DNA of 64,000 nucleotides from Holophagales bacterium (GTDB lineage: Bacteria; Acidobacteriota; Thermoanaerobaculia; UBA5066): positions 310,001-374,000 of the forward strand of contig JADJZB010000021.1 of assembly GCA_016719485.1 (NCBI GenBank), given 5' to 3'. This document shows, piece by piece, positions 48,923-57,393 of this stretch (within the stretch, counting starts at the first letter, position 1; every line of letters starts with the position of its first letter). The notes beneath the pieces were generated by a model. The model saw only the letters and a list, made by a program, of their open reading frames with translations, was not told where the DNA came from and did no database searches. The position numbers and the translations under genes are program-made.

Positions 48923-49939
48923 ATGATCCTCGCCGTCGACGCCATGGGGGGGGACCACGCCCCCCGTGCCCCCGTTGAGGGAGCCGTCGCGGCCGCCGTC
49001 GATTTCGGCCTCGACCTCCTTCTGGTCGGGCGTCGGCGGGAGGTCGAGCCGCTTCTGCTCGCCGCGGGCTACCGCGGGAGCCGGATCAGCATCGTGGAGG
49101 CCGAGGACGTCGTCGGGTTCGACGAGCCTGCGACCGCCACGCTCCGGAAGAAGCCCCGGGCGTCGGTGCGCGTCGCGGCAGAGCTCGTGAGGGACGGGGC
49201 CGCCGAAGGGTTCTTCACCGCGGGGCACACCGGGGCGGCGATGGTGACGGCCCGCGCTTCCCTCGGTGTCGTCGATGGGATCGACAGGCCCGCGCTCGCC
49301 GCGGTCCTCCCGGGGCTCGGACGGAGGCGTCTCCTTCTCGACGTCGGCGCGAACGTCTCCTGCCGCGTCGAGAACTACCGCGAGTTCGCGCTCATGGGAC
49401 ATTTCTACGCCCAGGAAGTCCTCGGCATCGACCGGCCGAAGATCGGGCTCCTCTCGGTCGGCGAAGAAGAGGAGAAGGGGACCGGGACGACGCGGGAGGT
49501 CTTCGGCCTGCTGCGGAAGTCGGGCCTCAATTTCGTCGGCAACTGCGAGGGGCGGGACGTGTATGGCGGGAACGTCGACGTCGACGTCGTCGTGACCGAC
49601 GGCTTCACGGGGAACGTCGTCCTGAAGGTCTCCGAGAGCCTCGCCCGCCTCGTCGAGGACGCGCTCAAGCAGGAGATCACGCGGAGCCTGCAGGCCTCCA
49701 TGGGCTTTCTCCTCTCGCGGGACGCCTTCCGCTCGTTCAAGAAGCGTCTCGACTACACCGAGTACGGCGGGGCTCCGCTCCTCGGGGTGAAGGGGGCCGT
49801 CCTCATCGGGCACGGCAGCTCGAACGCACGCGCCGTGAGGAACGGGATCAAGGCCCTCCACGACTACGCCAGGCGCAGAATCCCGGAGAAGATCCGCGCG
49901 AAAGCCCGCGAGCTGGCGCCCCTGGCACCCGTCCGCTGA
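48923..49939 (+). CDS. plsX: Phosphate acyltransferase PlsX
   Basis: A 338-residue enzyme that makes acyl-phosphate from acyl-ACP, the first step of the PlsX/PlsY route to phospholipids. Landmarks: ILAVDAMGGDHAPRAPVEGA at the start, RKKPRASVRVAAELVRDG, GFFTAGHTGAAMVTA, LLDVGANVSCRVENYREFALMGHFYAQ and DVVVTDGFTGNVVLKVSESLARLVEDALKQE (in parts), then YGGAPLLGVKGAVLIGHGSSNARAV. It is a soluble, membrane-associated protein. It lies 25 bp after rpmF and 17 bp before fabH. Confidence 0.97.
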   Translation: MILAVDAMGGDHAPRAPVEGAVAAAVDFGLDLLLVGRRREVEPLLLAAGYRGSRISIVEAEDVVGFDEPATATLRKKPRASVRVAAELVRDGAAEGFFTAGHTGAAMVTARASLGVVDGIDRPALAAVLPGLGRRRLLLDVGANVSCRVENYREFALMGHFYAQEVLGIDRPKIGLLSVGEEEEKGTGTTREVFGLLRKSGLNFVGNCEGRDVYGGNVDVDVVVTDGFTGNVVLKVSESLARLVEDALKQEITRSLQASMGFLLSRDAFRSFKKRLDYTEYGGAPLLGVKGAVLIGHGSSNARAVRNGIKALHDYARRRIPEKIRAKARELAPLAPVR

Positions 49940-49956
49940 CAGGAAGGAGAGGAAAG

Positions 49957-50940
49957 ATGTTCCACGCCGCGATCGCCGGCACAGGCAGGGCCGTACCCGC
50001 GAAGGTCCTGACGAACGCCGATCTCGAGAAGCTCGTCGAGACCTCGGACGAGTGGATCACGACGCGGACGGGAGTCCGCGAGCGGCACATGGCGGCCGAC
50101 GGGGAGACCCTCTCCGACTTCTGCGTCGCGGCCGGCACGGCGGCCCTCGAGAACGCGGGCGTCGCGGCGAAGGACCTCGACGCGGTGCTCGTCGCCACGG
50201 TGACCCCGGACCAGCCGATCCCGGCGGTCGCCTGCCTCGTGCAGCACAAGCTCGGCGCGAAGAAGGCCGCCGCGTGGGACCAGAACGCCGGTTGCTCGGG
50301 CTGGCTCTACGGGCTCCACATCGCCGACGGCCTGATCCAGGCCGGGAAGGCGAAGAACGTCCTCCTCGTCGGCGCCGAGTTCCTGACCCGCTACACCGAC
50401 TACACCGACCGCGCCACCTGCGTCCTTTTCGGAGACGGCGTGGGGGCCACGCTCCTCAGGGCGACGAAGTCCGACCGGGGCGTCCTCGCCTCGACGATCC
50501 GGAGCGACGGCGAAGGCGCCTGCTTCATCCAGATGCCGGGCGGCGGCTCCTCGTACCCGCCGAACCGTCCGGAGACGCTCGAGCAGCGGCTCCCGTTCAT
50601 CAAGATGATGGGCGGCGAGACTTTCAAGATCGCCGTCCGGTCGATGGTCGACGTCTGCAAGGACGTCCTCAACGAGAGCGGATTCGAGCCGGGGGAGGTC
50701 TCCTGGCTCCTCCCGCACCAGGCGAACGACCGGATCATCCAGGCGGTCGGCGAGCGGCTCGGGATCCCGAGGGAGCGCTGCATCGTGAACATCGAGCGGT
50801 ACGGCAACACGAGCTCCGCGTCGATTCCGATCGCCCTCGACGAGGCCGCGCGGGACGGCCGCGTCAAGCGGGGCGACCTGATCCTCTTCACGGCCTTCGG
50901 TGCGGGCCTCACGTGGGGCGCGGCCCTGGTGAGGTGGTAG
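49957..50940 (+). CDS. fabH: 3-oxoacyl-ACP synthase III
   Basis: A 327-residue condensing enzyme that starts fatty-acid synthesis by joining acetyl- or branched acyl-CoA to malonyl-ACP. The catalytic triad is Cys113 (NAGCSGWLYGL), His251 (LLPHQAND) and Asn281 (YGNTSS). The ATG follows a GGAAGGAGAGGA-type ribosome site. It lies between plsX and fabD in the standard cluster. Starter-unit preference, straight or branched, cannot be read from these motifs. Confidence 0.97.
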   Translation: MFHAAIAGTGRAVPAKVLTNADLEKLVETSDEWITTRTGVRERHMAADGETLSDFCVAAGTAALENAGVAAKDLDAVLVATVTPDQPIPAVACLVQHKLGAKKAAAWDQNAGCSGWLYGLHIADGLIQAGKAKNVLLVGAEFLTRYTDYTDRATCVLFGDGVGATLLRATKSDRGVLASTIRSDGEGACFIQMPGGGSSYPPNRPETLEQRLPFIKMMGGETFKIAVRSMVDVCKDVLNESGFEPGEVSWLLPHQANDRIIQAVGERLGIPRERCIVNIERYGNTSSASIPIALDEAARDGRVKRGDLILFTAFGAGLTWGAALVRW

Positions 50941-50942
50941 CG

Positions 50943-51881
50943 ATGTCCGGCCTCGCCTTCCTCTTTCCCGGCCAGGGCTCCCAGTTCCAGGGCATGGGAC
51001 GCGACCTCGCAACCGCCTTCCCGGAGGCGAAAGCCGTCTACGACCGGGCCGACGCCGCCCTTGCCCCTTTCCACCTCCCGATTTCCCGCGTCTCGTTCGA
51101 AGGGTCGGAGGAGGAGCTCAAGCGGACCGCGGTGACCCAGCCGGCGATCCTCGTCCACTCCGTCGCCGTCTTCGAGGTCCTCAAGGCCCGTGGCCTGGCG
51201 CCGGTGCTCCTCGCGGGGCACTCGCTCGGCGAGTGGTCGGCCCTCGTCGCGGCGGGCGCGCTGACGCTCGAGGACGCCGTCGTCCTCGTCCACCGGCGCG
51301 GTACCTTCATGCAGGAGGCGGTCGCCGTGGGGCAGGGGGCCATGAGCGCCGTCATCGGCCTCGACGGGCCGGCCGTCGCCGCCGCCTGCGCCGAGATCGC
51401 CGGCGAGACGGGAGAGGCGGTCTCGGCGGCCAACTTCAACTCCCCCGAGCAGACGGTGATCGCCGGAACGGCGGGCGCGGTCGCGAAGGCGTCGGAGCTC
51501 CTGAAGCAGCGCGGGGCCAAACGGGTCCTGCCGCTCCCGGTCTCCGCCCCGTTCCACTGCGCCCTCATGAAGCCAGCCGAGGAGAAGCTCGCCCCGTTCC
51601 TCGACGCGGCCCCGTTCGCGGACCTCTCCGTTCCGGTCGTCACGAACGTCGACGTCCTCGCGAACCTCTCCGGAGGGGAGGCCCGCGAGGCGCTCCGGCG
51701 CCAGGTCTGCTCGCCCGTCCGCTGGGTCGAGACGGTCGACCGGCTCTCCCGGGAGACGGCAGGGGCGATCGAGGTGGGTCCGGGCACCGTCCTCGCCGGC
51801 CTCGCCAGGAGGATCGCGAAGGACTGGTCCGTCCGAACGACGTCGGACGCCGAAGGTGTCCGCAGGCTCCTCGCCGGATGA
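50943..51881 (+). CDS. fabD: Malonyl-CoA:ACP transacylase
   Basis: A 312-residue acyltransferase that loads malonyl groups on ACP. The oxyanion-hole motif FLFPGQGSQFQGMG opens the protein, the nucleophile is Ser94 in GHSLGEWSAL, and the catalytic His lies in PVSAPFHCALM near residue 202. A conserved Arg appears in VHRRGTFMQEA. It begins two bases after the fabH stop and overlaps the next gene by four bases (ATGA). Confidence 0.97.
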   Translation: MSGLAFLFPGQGSQFQGMGRDLATAFPEAKAVYDRADAALAPFHLPISRVSFEGSEEELKRTAVTQPAILVHSVAVFEVLKARGLAPVLLAGHSLGEWSALVAAGALTLEDAVVLVHRRGTFMQEAVAVGQGAMSAVIGLDGPAVAAACAEIAGETGEAVSAANFNSPEQTVIAGTAGAVAKASELLKQRGAKRVLPLPVSAPFHCALMKPAEEKLAPFLDAAPFADLSVPVVTNVDVLANLSGGEAREALRRQVCSPVRWVETVDRLSRETAGAIEVGPGTVLAGLARRIAKDWSVRTTSDAEGVRRLLAG

Positions 51882-52354
51882 CCTCGAAGGCGACGACGAA
51901 CGCCACGCGCGTCCTCGACGCGCTCGGGGCGGTCTACGGGATCCGGACCTTCGCGGCGGCCGACTTCACCGCGGAAGAAGCGGCGGAGAAGCTCGGGGTC
52001 CCGCCGGAAGAGGTCTGGAAGACGCTCGTGGCGAAGGGAGACAGGACGGGACCGCTCGCGGCCGTGATCCCCACCGGATCGCGGCTGTCGCTGAAGAAGC
52101 TCGCCCGCGTCTCGGGGAACCGAACCGTCGCGATGGTCTCGCCCGAGGAGATGGAGAGGCTGACCGGCTACGTCAAGGGGGGCTGCTCGCCTTTCGGGAT
52201 GCGCCGGACGACGCCCCTCTTCGTCCACGAGGCGGCCGCCACGCTCCAGAGGCTCTTCGTCTCCGCGGGGCAGCGGGGCGTTCAGCTCGAGATGTCCGGG
52301 GCGGCTTTCCTCGCTGCGGCAGGCGCCACGCCGGCCGATCTCGTCGAAGACTGA
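51878..52354 (+). CDS. ybaK: YbaK/EbsC-type aminoacyl-tRNA deacylase
   Basis: A 158-residue member of the INS/YbaK superfamily. Blocks: VLDALGAVYGIRTF, the VWKTLVAKGD segment with the conserved Lys, LSLKKLARVSGNRTVAMVSPEEMERLTGYVKGGCSPFGMRRTTPLFVHEAAA (in parts) and GVQLEMSGAAFLAAA. The GGCSPFG loop is a family hallmark. Homologues hydrolyse Cys-tRNA(Pro) mischarged by prolyl-tRNA synthetase. Its position inside the fatty-acid cluster, overlapping fabD by four bases and 16 bp before fabG, is unusual, and coupling to lipid synthesis is unexplained. Confidence 0.92.
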   Translation: MTSKATTNATRVLDALGAVYGIRTFAAADFTAEEAAEKLGVPPEEVWKTLVAKGDRTGPLAAVIPTGSRLSLKKLARVSGNRTVAMVSPEEMERLTGYVKGGCSPFGMRRTTPLFVHEAAATLQRLFVSAGQRGVQLEMSGAAFLAAAGATPADLVED

Positions 52355-52370
52355 TAAAAGGAGCAGCGAG

Positions 52371-53129
52371 ATGCCGTACGTCCTGTCTCTCGAGGGAAAG
52401 ATCGCGCTCGTCACCGGAGGCTCGCAAGGGATCGGGGAGACGATCGCCCGCCGCCTCGCCGCCGCCGGCGCGACCGTCCTCGTCGCCGCGCGCAACCAGG
52501 AGAAGGCCGCGGCGGTCGTCGCGGCGATCGTCGACGCGGGGGGCTCGGCCGAAGCCGTCCCTCTCGACGTCGCCGATCCCTCGTCCGTCCCGGCGCTCTT
52601 CAAGGGGATCGCCGAGCGCCACGGCCGGCTCGACGTTCTCGTCAACAACGCCGGGATCACCGACGACGGTCTCCTGCTCCGGATGTCGAAGGAGAGCTGG
52701 GACAGGGTCCTGGCGACGGACCTGACCGGTGTCTTCCTCGTCACCCAGGAAGCCGTGAAGCTGATGATGAAGAAGCGGGTCGCCGGCCGGATCGTCACCG
52801 TCGGCTCCGTCGTCGGCCTCATGGGGAACGCCGGGCAGGCCAACTACGCCGCCGCCAAGGCGGGCGTCGTCGGCTTCACGACGTCCCTGGCCCGCGAGAT
52901 CGGCTCCCGGGGGATTACCGTGAACGTGGTGGCGCCCGGATACATCGAGACTGCGATGACGGGGGCGCTCACCGAGGATCAGCGCCAGGCGCTGGCCGGG
53001 CGGATCGTCCTCGGACGCCTCGGAAGCGGGGACGACGTGGCGGGGGCCGTCCTGTACCTCGTCTCCGATCTGGGCTCCTACGTCACCGGCACCGTCCTGA
53101 ACGTCAGCGGAGGGCTCCTGATCCCCTGA
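52371..53129 (+). CDS. fabG: 3-oxoacyl-ACP reductase
   Basis: A 252-residue short-chain dehydrogenase that reduces 3-ketoacyl-ACP with NADPH. The cofactor motif is TGGSQGIG (15-22), NNAG is at 92-95, and the catalytic residues are Ser146, Tyr159 and Lys163 (NYAAAKAG). The C-terminus has the FabG-type RIVLGRLGSGDDVAGAVLYLVSD. It lies between the deacylase gene and acpP in a genuine fatty-acid cluster, which supports the fabG assignment over a generic dehydrogenase. Confidence 0.95.
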   Translation: MPYVLSLEGKIALVTGGSQGIGETIARRLAAAGATVLVAARNQEKAAAVVAAIVDAGGSAEAVPLDVADPSSVPALFKGIAERHGRLDVLVNNAGITDDGLLLRMSKESWDRVLATDLTGVFLVTQEAVKLMMKKRVAGRIVTVGSVVGLMGNAGQANYAAAKAGVVGFTTSLAREIGSRGITVNVVAPGYIETAMTGALTEDQRQALAGRIVLGRLGSGDDVAGAVLYLVSDLGSYVTGTVLNVSGGLLIP

Positions 53130-53150
53130 CGGGGACGGACCCGCGCGTGC

Positions 53151-53179
53151 TTGAATTCATCGGGAAAGCCGGGGAGAAT
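53151..53179 (+). promoter_or_regulatory. Probable acpP promoter
   Basis: TTGAAT (53151-53156) and GAGAAT (53174-53179) are spaced by exactly 17 bp, with four of six -10 matches. Transcription would begin about 27 bases before the acpP ATG, leaving room for its strong GGAGG ribosome site. A private promoter for acpP would fit the high cellular demand for ACP. Confidence 0.55.
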
Positions 53180-53212
53180 CCTGCGGCTTCCGCCAACTGA
53201 GGGAGGAATTGA

Positions 53213-53458
53213 ATGTCGAACTCGATTGAGGAAAAGGTCAAGAGCATCATCGTCGAACAGCTCGGGGTCCAGGCCGACGAGGTCAAGCCCGAGGCGAGCT
53301 TCGTCGACGACCTCGGCGCCGACTCGCTCGACACCGTGGAGCTCGTGATGGCCTTCGAGGAAGCCTTCGGCATCGAGATCCCGGACGAGGACGCCGAAAA
53401 GATCCAGAAGGTCAAGGACGCCGTCACCTACATCGAGTCGCACGCCAAGCCCGCCTGA
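53213..53458 (+). CDS. acpP: Acyl carrier protein
   Basis: An 81-residue acidic four-helix protein. Ser38 in GADSLDTVEL is the phosphopantetheine attachment site; the flanking helices (VEELVMAFEEAFGIEIPDEDAEKI-like) match canonical ACPs that carry the growing acyl chain for FabD, FabH, FabG and FabF. It has its own likely promoter and a very good ribosome site (GAGGGAGGA), consistent with high expression. fabF begins eight bases after its stop. Confidence 0.98.
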   Translation: MSNSIEEKVKSIIVEQLGVQADEVKPEASFVDDLGADSLDTVELVMAFEEAFGIEIPDEDAEKIQKVKDAVTYIESHAKPA

Positions 53459-53466
53459 GCTCCCGA

Positions 53467-54735
53467 GTGACGGCCCGGATGGAACACCTCGACGCCCGGG
53501 GCCGTCGCCGGGTCGTCGTCACGGGAATCGGCCTCGTCTCTCCCCTCGGCCTGACGGCGAAGGAGAACTGGGACGCCCTTCTGGCGGGGCGCTCGGGGAT
53601 CGGGCCCATCACCCGTTTCGACGCGTCCGACTACGCCTGCCGGATCGCGGGAGAGGTCAGGGGCTTCGACCCCGCCCTCTTCCTCGACCGGAAGGAAATC
53701 AAGAAGTTCGACACCTTCATCCACTACGCGGTCGCCGCCGCGAAGGAGGCCCTCGCGGAGTCGGGCCTGGCGATCACCGAGGAGAACGCCGAGGCGGTCG
53801 GAGTCTGCATCGGCTCGGGCATCGGCGGTCTGCCGCTGATCGAGGAGACCCACAAGGTCCTCCTCGAGAAGGGCCCGAGGAGGATCAGCCCGTTCTTCAT
53901 CCCGGGCCTGATCGTCAACATGTCTTCCGGGCTGGTCTCGATCCTGACGGGAGCCAAGGGGCCGAACACGGCCACCGCCACCGCCTGCGCCACCTCGGCC
54001 CACTCCATCGGCGACGCCGTGAACATCATCCGCCGCGGGGACGCGGACGCCATGATCGCGGGCGGGACCGAATCGGTCGTCGTCCCTCTCGCCATCGGCG
54101 GCTTCGCCGCGATGCGCGCCCTCTCTACCCGAAACGACGATCCGGCCACCGCCTCCCGGCCGTGGGATCGCGACCGGGACGGATTCGTCCTCGGGGAAGG
54201 GGCGGGAATCCTCGTCCTCGAAGAGATGGGCCAGGCCGTCCGGCGCGGTGCGCCGATCTACGCCGAGGTCGCGGGGTACGGCATGTCGGGGGACTCCCAC
54301 CACATCTCCGCTCCCTCCGACGACGGGGACGGCCCGTTCCGCGTCATGAGGAACGCCCTGAAGGACGCGGCGATGAACCCGGACGAGGTCGGCTACGTCA
54401 ACGCCCACGGCACCTCCACGCCGCACGGCGACCGGATCGAGACGATCGCCCTGAAGCGCCTCCTGGGCGCGGCGGCCCGAAGCGTGCCGATCTCCTCGAC
54501 GAAGTCGATGACCGGGCACCTCCTCGGTGCCGCCGGAGGCTACGAAGCGGGCGTGCTCGCGCTGGCGATCCGGCACGGCGTCGTTCCGCCGACGATCAAC
54601 TACACGACCCCGGACCCCGAGTGCGACCTCGACTACACGCCGAACGTCGCCCGTTCCCGGCCGATTCGCGCGGCCCTCTCGAACTCGTTCGGGTTCGGCG
54701 GGACGAACGCCTGCCTGGTGATGAGGGCCGTCTGA
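53467..54735 (+). CDS. fabF: 3-oxoacyl-ACP synthase II
   Basis: A 422-residue elongating condensing enzyme. The Cys-His-His triad is Cys174 (TATACATSAHS), His314 (NAHGTSTPHGD) and His351 (SMTGHLLGAAGG), with the gatekeeper segment GFGGTNACL at the end. It extends acyl-ACP by two carbons. GTG at 53467 gives a 16-residue leader before VVVTGIGLVSPLG; ATG 53479 is the alternative start. It ends the fatty-acid cluster. Confidence 0.97.
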   Translation: MTARMEHLDARGRRRVVVTGIGLVSPLGLTAKENWDALLAGRSGIGPITRFDASDYACRIAGEVRGFDPALFLDRKEIKKFDTFIHYAVAAAKEALAESGLAITEENAEAVGVCIGSGIGGLPLIEETHKVLLEKGPRRISPFFIPGLIVNMSSGLVSILTGAKGPNTATATACATSAHSIGDAVNIIRRGDADAMIAGGTESVVVPLAIGGFAAMRALSTRNDDPATASRPWDRDRDGFVLGEGAGILVLEEMGQAVRRGAPIYAEVAGYGMSGDSHHISAPSDDGDGPFRVMRNALKDAAMNPDEVGYVNAHGTSTPHGDRIETIALKRLLGAAARSVPISSTKSMTGHLLGAAGGYEAGVLALAIRHGVVPPTINYTTPDPECDLDYTPNVARSRPIRAALSNSFGFGGTNACLVMRAV

Positions 54736-54829
54736 CGACCCGCTGCGGCGGCGGAAGCGGGCCCGGTAAACTCTCTTCCGTCGATCCCGCGCCCGATTCC
54801 CTCTATGCTCCGGTGGCGAGACCCGTCCG

Positions 54830-56404
54830 ATGAAGGCCGACATCCTCCGGAAGAAGTTCTTCGAGGGAGTCTCCCGCTACGAGTGGATCGAGACGCTCGG
54901 GCAGGGTGGGGTGGGGATCGTCTACAAGGCCCAGGATCTCGAGCTGGACGAGGTCGTCGCCATCAAGGTCCTCTCGCCCGACCTCGCGAAGGACGACGAG
55001 GCCGTCCTCGCCCGGTTCAAGCGCGAGATCAACCTCAACCGGAAGATCAAGCACCCGAACGTCGCCCGAATGTACGACTTCGGGATCAGCGGGTCCTACC
55101 CCTACATCACCATGGAGTTCGTTCCGGGCAAGGACCTCTGGACGCTCATCCGCGACGAGAGGCGCATCGAGCCGGCTCGTGCCCTTCCGATCCTCCGGCA
55201 GATCGCCCGCGGCTGCTCGGCGATCCACGAGCTCGGCATCGTCCACCGCGACCTGAAGAGCCAGAACGTCATCGTCGACGAGAACGGGGCCGTCGCCATC
55301 GTCGACTTCGGCCTGGCGCGCTGGAACCTCGGAGGCGGCTTCACCCTCGACTCCATCATCCTCGGCACGCCGCAGTACATGTCGCCCGAGCAGGCGTCCG
55401 GCCGGCCCGTCGACGCCCGCACCGACATCTACTCGATCGGGATCATCGCGTTCGAGGCGCTCACGGGGCAGCTTCCGTTCACGGGCGACAGCCCGATCGC
55501 CGTGGCGATGAAGCAGATCAACGACCCGGTGCCGGACCTCCTGTCGAAGTTCGCCGACATCTCCGCGGGGCTTCGCGCCGTCGTCATGAAGGCGCTTCGG
55601 AAGGACCCCGCGAAGCGCTACGCGACCGCGGCGGACCTCGAGGCCGAGCTCGCCGGGGTCGAACCCCTGACGACGCCGAGGGAGGGGGCGGTCCGGCGCA
55701 GCCCGAGCGAAGACGGGCTGATGGCGCAGCTCGAATCCGCCCTCGGGGCGGTCATCCTGCCTCCCCCGCCCGCACCGGCGCGGCCCGCAGCGCCGTCCGA
55801 CGTCGCCCCGAGGCCCGTGCAGCCGGCGGTGACCGCCAGGGCCATGCCGGCGCCCGCCACGCCGGCCGCGCAACGGGCGCCTGTCGCATCTTCCGCACAA
55901 CCCGCTCCCGCCGCTCCCGCCGCTCCCGTTGCCCCCGCGGCGTCCGTTGCGGTGGCCGTCCCGGCCGATCCCACGCGTCCGCCGGTGCTCCTCGTCGTCT
56001 CGGCGGTGGCTGCGAACAGGAAGGCCTGGAGCGCCGGTCTCGGCAGCGAAGCCTGCCGGGTGGTGGAAGCCACCAGCGGTCAGGACGCGCTCGAGGCCCT
56101 CGTGAGAGGACCGATCGACCTCGTCGTCATGGACGTCGCGCTCCCGGGGATGGACGGCTTCGACGTCACGCGCGTGATCAAGTCGCAGCCGAACCTCGCG
56201 GCGCTTCCGGTTCTCCTCGCCGCCGACCGGCTCGAGCGGAGCCACTACGCCTTCGGCATCCAGTCGGGCGCCAACGAGCTCCTGCTCAAGCCGATCGAGC
56301 CGGCGCTCCTTCGGGAGCGGGTCGGAAAGATGCTGCGCCACAGGGGCTTCCAGCTCCCGGGCTGGGCGCCGGACGCGTCCGCCCCGGATGGCGCTGGGCA
56401 GTGA
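54830..56404 (+). CDS. Hanks-type Ser/Thr protein kinase fused to a degenerate receiver domain
   Basis: A 524-residue cytoplasmic protein without a membrane helix. The kinase domain (about 15-275) is complete: glycine loop GQGGVGIVYKA, Lys46 (VAIKVL), Glu66, HRDLKSQN (Asp141, Asn146), DFG (Asp159) and SPEQASG. A Pro/Ala linker (310-380) leads to a C-terminal response-regulator receiver (384-507). The receiver keeps the phosphorylatable Asp435 (VVMDVALPGMDGF) and Lys487 (LLKPIE) but has Ser-Ala in place of the metal-binding acidic pair near 391-392 and Ala instead of Thr/Ser near 464. It probably does not accept phosphate normally and may serve as a binding domain. Confidence 0.9.
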   Translation: MKADILRKKFFEGVSRYEWIETLGQGGVGIVYKAQDLELDEVVAIKVLSPDLAKDDEAVLARFKREINLNRKIKHPNVARMYDFGISGSYPYITMEFVPGKDLWTLIRDERRIEPARALPILRQIARGCSAIHELGIVHRDLKSQNVIVDENGAVAIVDFGLARWNLGGGFTLDSIILGTPQYMSPEQASGRPVDARTDIYSIGIIAFEALTGQLPFTGDSPIAVAMKQINDPVPDLLSKFADISAGLRAVVMKALRKDPAKRYATAADLEAELAGVEPLTTPREGAVRRSPSEDGLMAQLESALGAVILPPPPAPARPAAPSDVAPRPVQPAVTARAMPAPATPAAQRAPVASSAQPAPAAPAAPVAPAASVAVAVPADPTRPPVLLVVSAVAANRKAWSAGLGSEACRVVEATSGQDALEALVRGPIDLVVMDVALPGMDGFDVTRVIKSQPNLAALPVLLAADRLERSHYAFGIQSGANELLLKPIEPALLRERVGKMLRHRGFQLPGWAPDASAPDGAGQ

Positions 56405-56456
56405 CGAACCGCGTTTGGGCTGGACAAGACCCGGCCCGGCTCCCGATCATCGGCCG

Positions 56457-57374
56457 ATGCCGCGCGATCCGGGTCCGGCGGACACGCCCGCGACGACCGG
56501 GGAGGCCCCGGTGGTGAGCCGTGACGGCGAAGGCCGGCCCGGCTACTGGGATCCGACCGCGTCCGGTCGCCACCTCATCAGCCGGCCGATCTCCATCGAC
56601 GGGCTTCTGACCGACCGGGCCCGGATCGAGCTCGCTCCGAGAATCGTCCAGAGGGGGGCGGCCTTTCTCGACGACTCGTACCACGCCGTCGACGTGGCGG
56701 CGCGGCAGCTCGCGTCGGTCTTCACCCTGGAGCAGCTCGTCCTCGCGACGGTCGCTCTGCGGGTTCACATGCGCAAGGGACGCGAGCACATCCAGCGAAA
56801 GAAGGCGCTCCAGGCGAAGTGGACGGCGCTCGCGCACCGGCTCATGAAGCTGCGGAGCGAGGAGCGGCACCTCACGCTCCTCGAGACGCGCATCGCCGAG
56901 GAGCACGCGACCCTCGCGGCCGCCGCGGGTCCGGTGCCCGGGGGTGCGGAACTCCTCGCGATCGAGGAGGCCGAGGTGGAACAGGCCCGGCGCGCCTGGA
57001 AGGAAGAGAACCGGCAGGCCTGGGAGGCGTGGGCGCAACTCGAAGCCGAGGAGACCGGCCTCCTCTCAGGTGCCCCGCAGCTCGAGCAGGCGGAGGACCT
57101 GAAGCAGCCGTACATCCTCCTCCTCGTTGCGGCGCGCCGGAGCGAGCCGCGAACCGTCGCCGCGGCGATGCACACGCTCGTGGACGCGCTCCAGCAGCCG
57201 CTCTCGCGCACGGACCAGATGCTCCTGGAGATCGCGTTCCGCCGCTGCATCCGGGCGGCCGCCCCCGAGGACGAGCGGGAGGTGGAGCGCTGGGAAAGCG
57301 AGCTCCTCCTCGCGGCGGAGCGTGAGTTCGCCTCCGAGTTTCCCTGGGCCGTTCCCTACCTCGCCAGCAGCTGA
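56457..57374 (+). CDS. Hypothetical coiled-coil protein
   Basis: A 305-residue soluble protein with no recognised family. After a Pro-rich start (MPRDPGPADTPATTGEAP) and a short conserved-looking block (GYWDPTASGRHLISRPISIDGLL), the middle third is strongly helical and charged (HMRKGREHIQRKKALQAKW, LRSEERHLTLLETRIAEEHATLAA, EEAEVEQARRAWKEENRQAWEAW), predicting a coiled coil. The C-terminal part is helical. It follows the kinase by 52 bp in the same direction and could be a partner or substrate; that is inference. Later starts (GTG 56514) are possible. Confidence 0.7.
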   Translation: MPRDPGPADTPATTGEAPVVSRDGEGRPGYWDPTASGRHLISRPISIDGLLTDRARIELAPRIVQRGAAFLDDSYHAVDVAARQLASVFTLEQLVLATVALRVHMRKGREHIQRKKALQAKWTALAHRLMKLRSEERHLTLLETRIAEEHATLAAAAGPVPGGAELLAIEEAEVEQARRAWKEENRQAWEAWAQLEAEETGLLSGAPQLEQAEDLKQPYILLLVAARRSEPRTVAAAMHTLVDALQQPLSRTDQMLLEIAFRRCIRAAAPEDEREVERWESELLLAAEREFASEFPWAVPYLASS

Positions 57375-57393
57375 ACGGGCGGGCCGGCGCGCC

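Noticed and set aside
54736..54829. CCCGCT...AGCGGG hairpin after fabF as a terminator
   Set aside because: The stem is only six pairs with a large loop and no T run; transcription may well continue or simply restart before the kinase gene.
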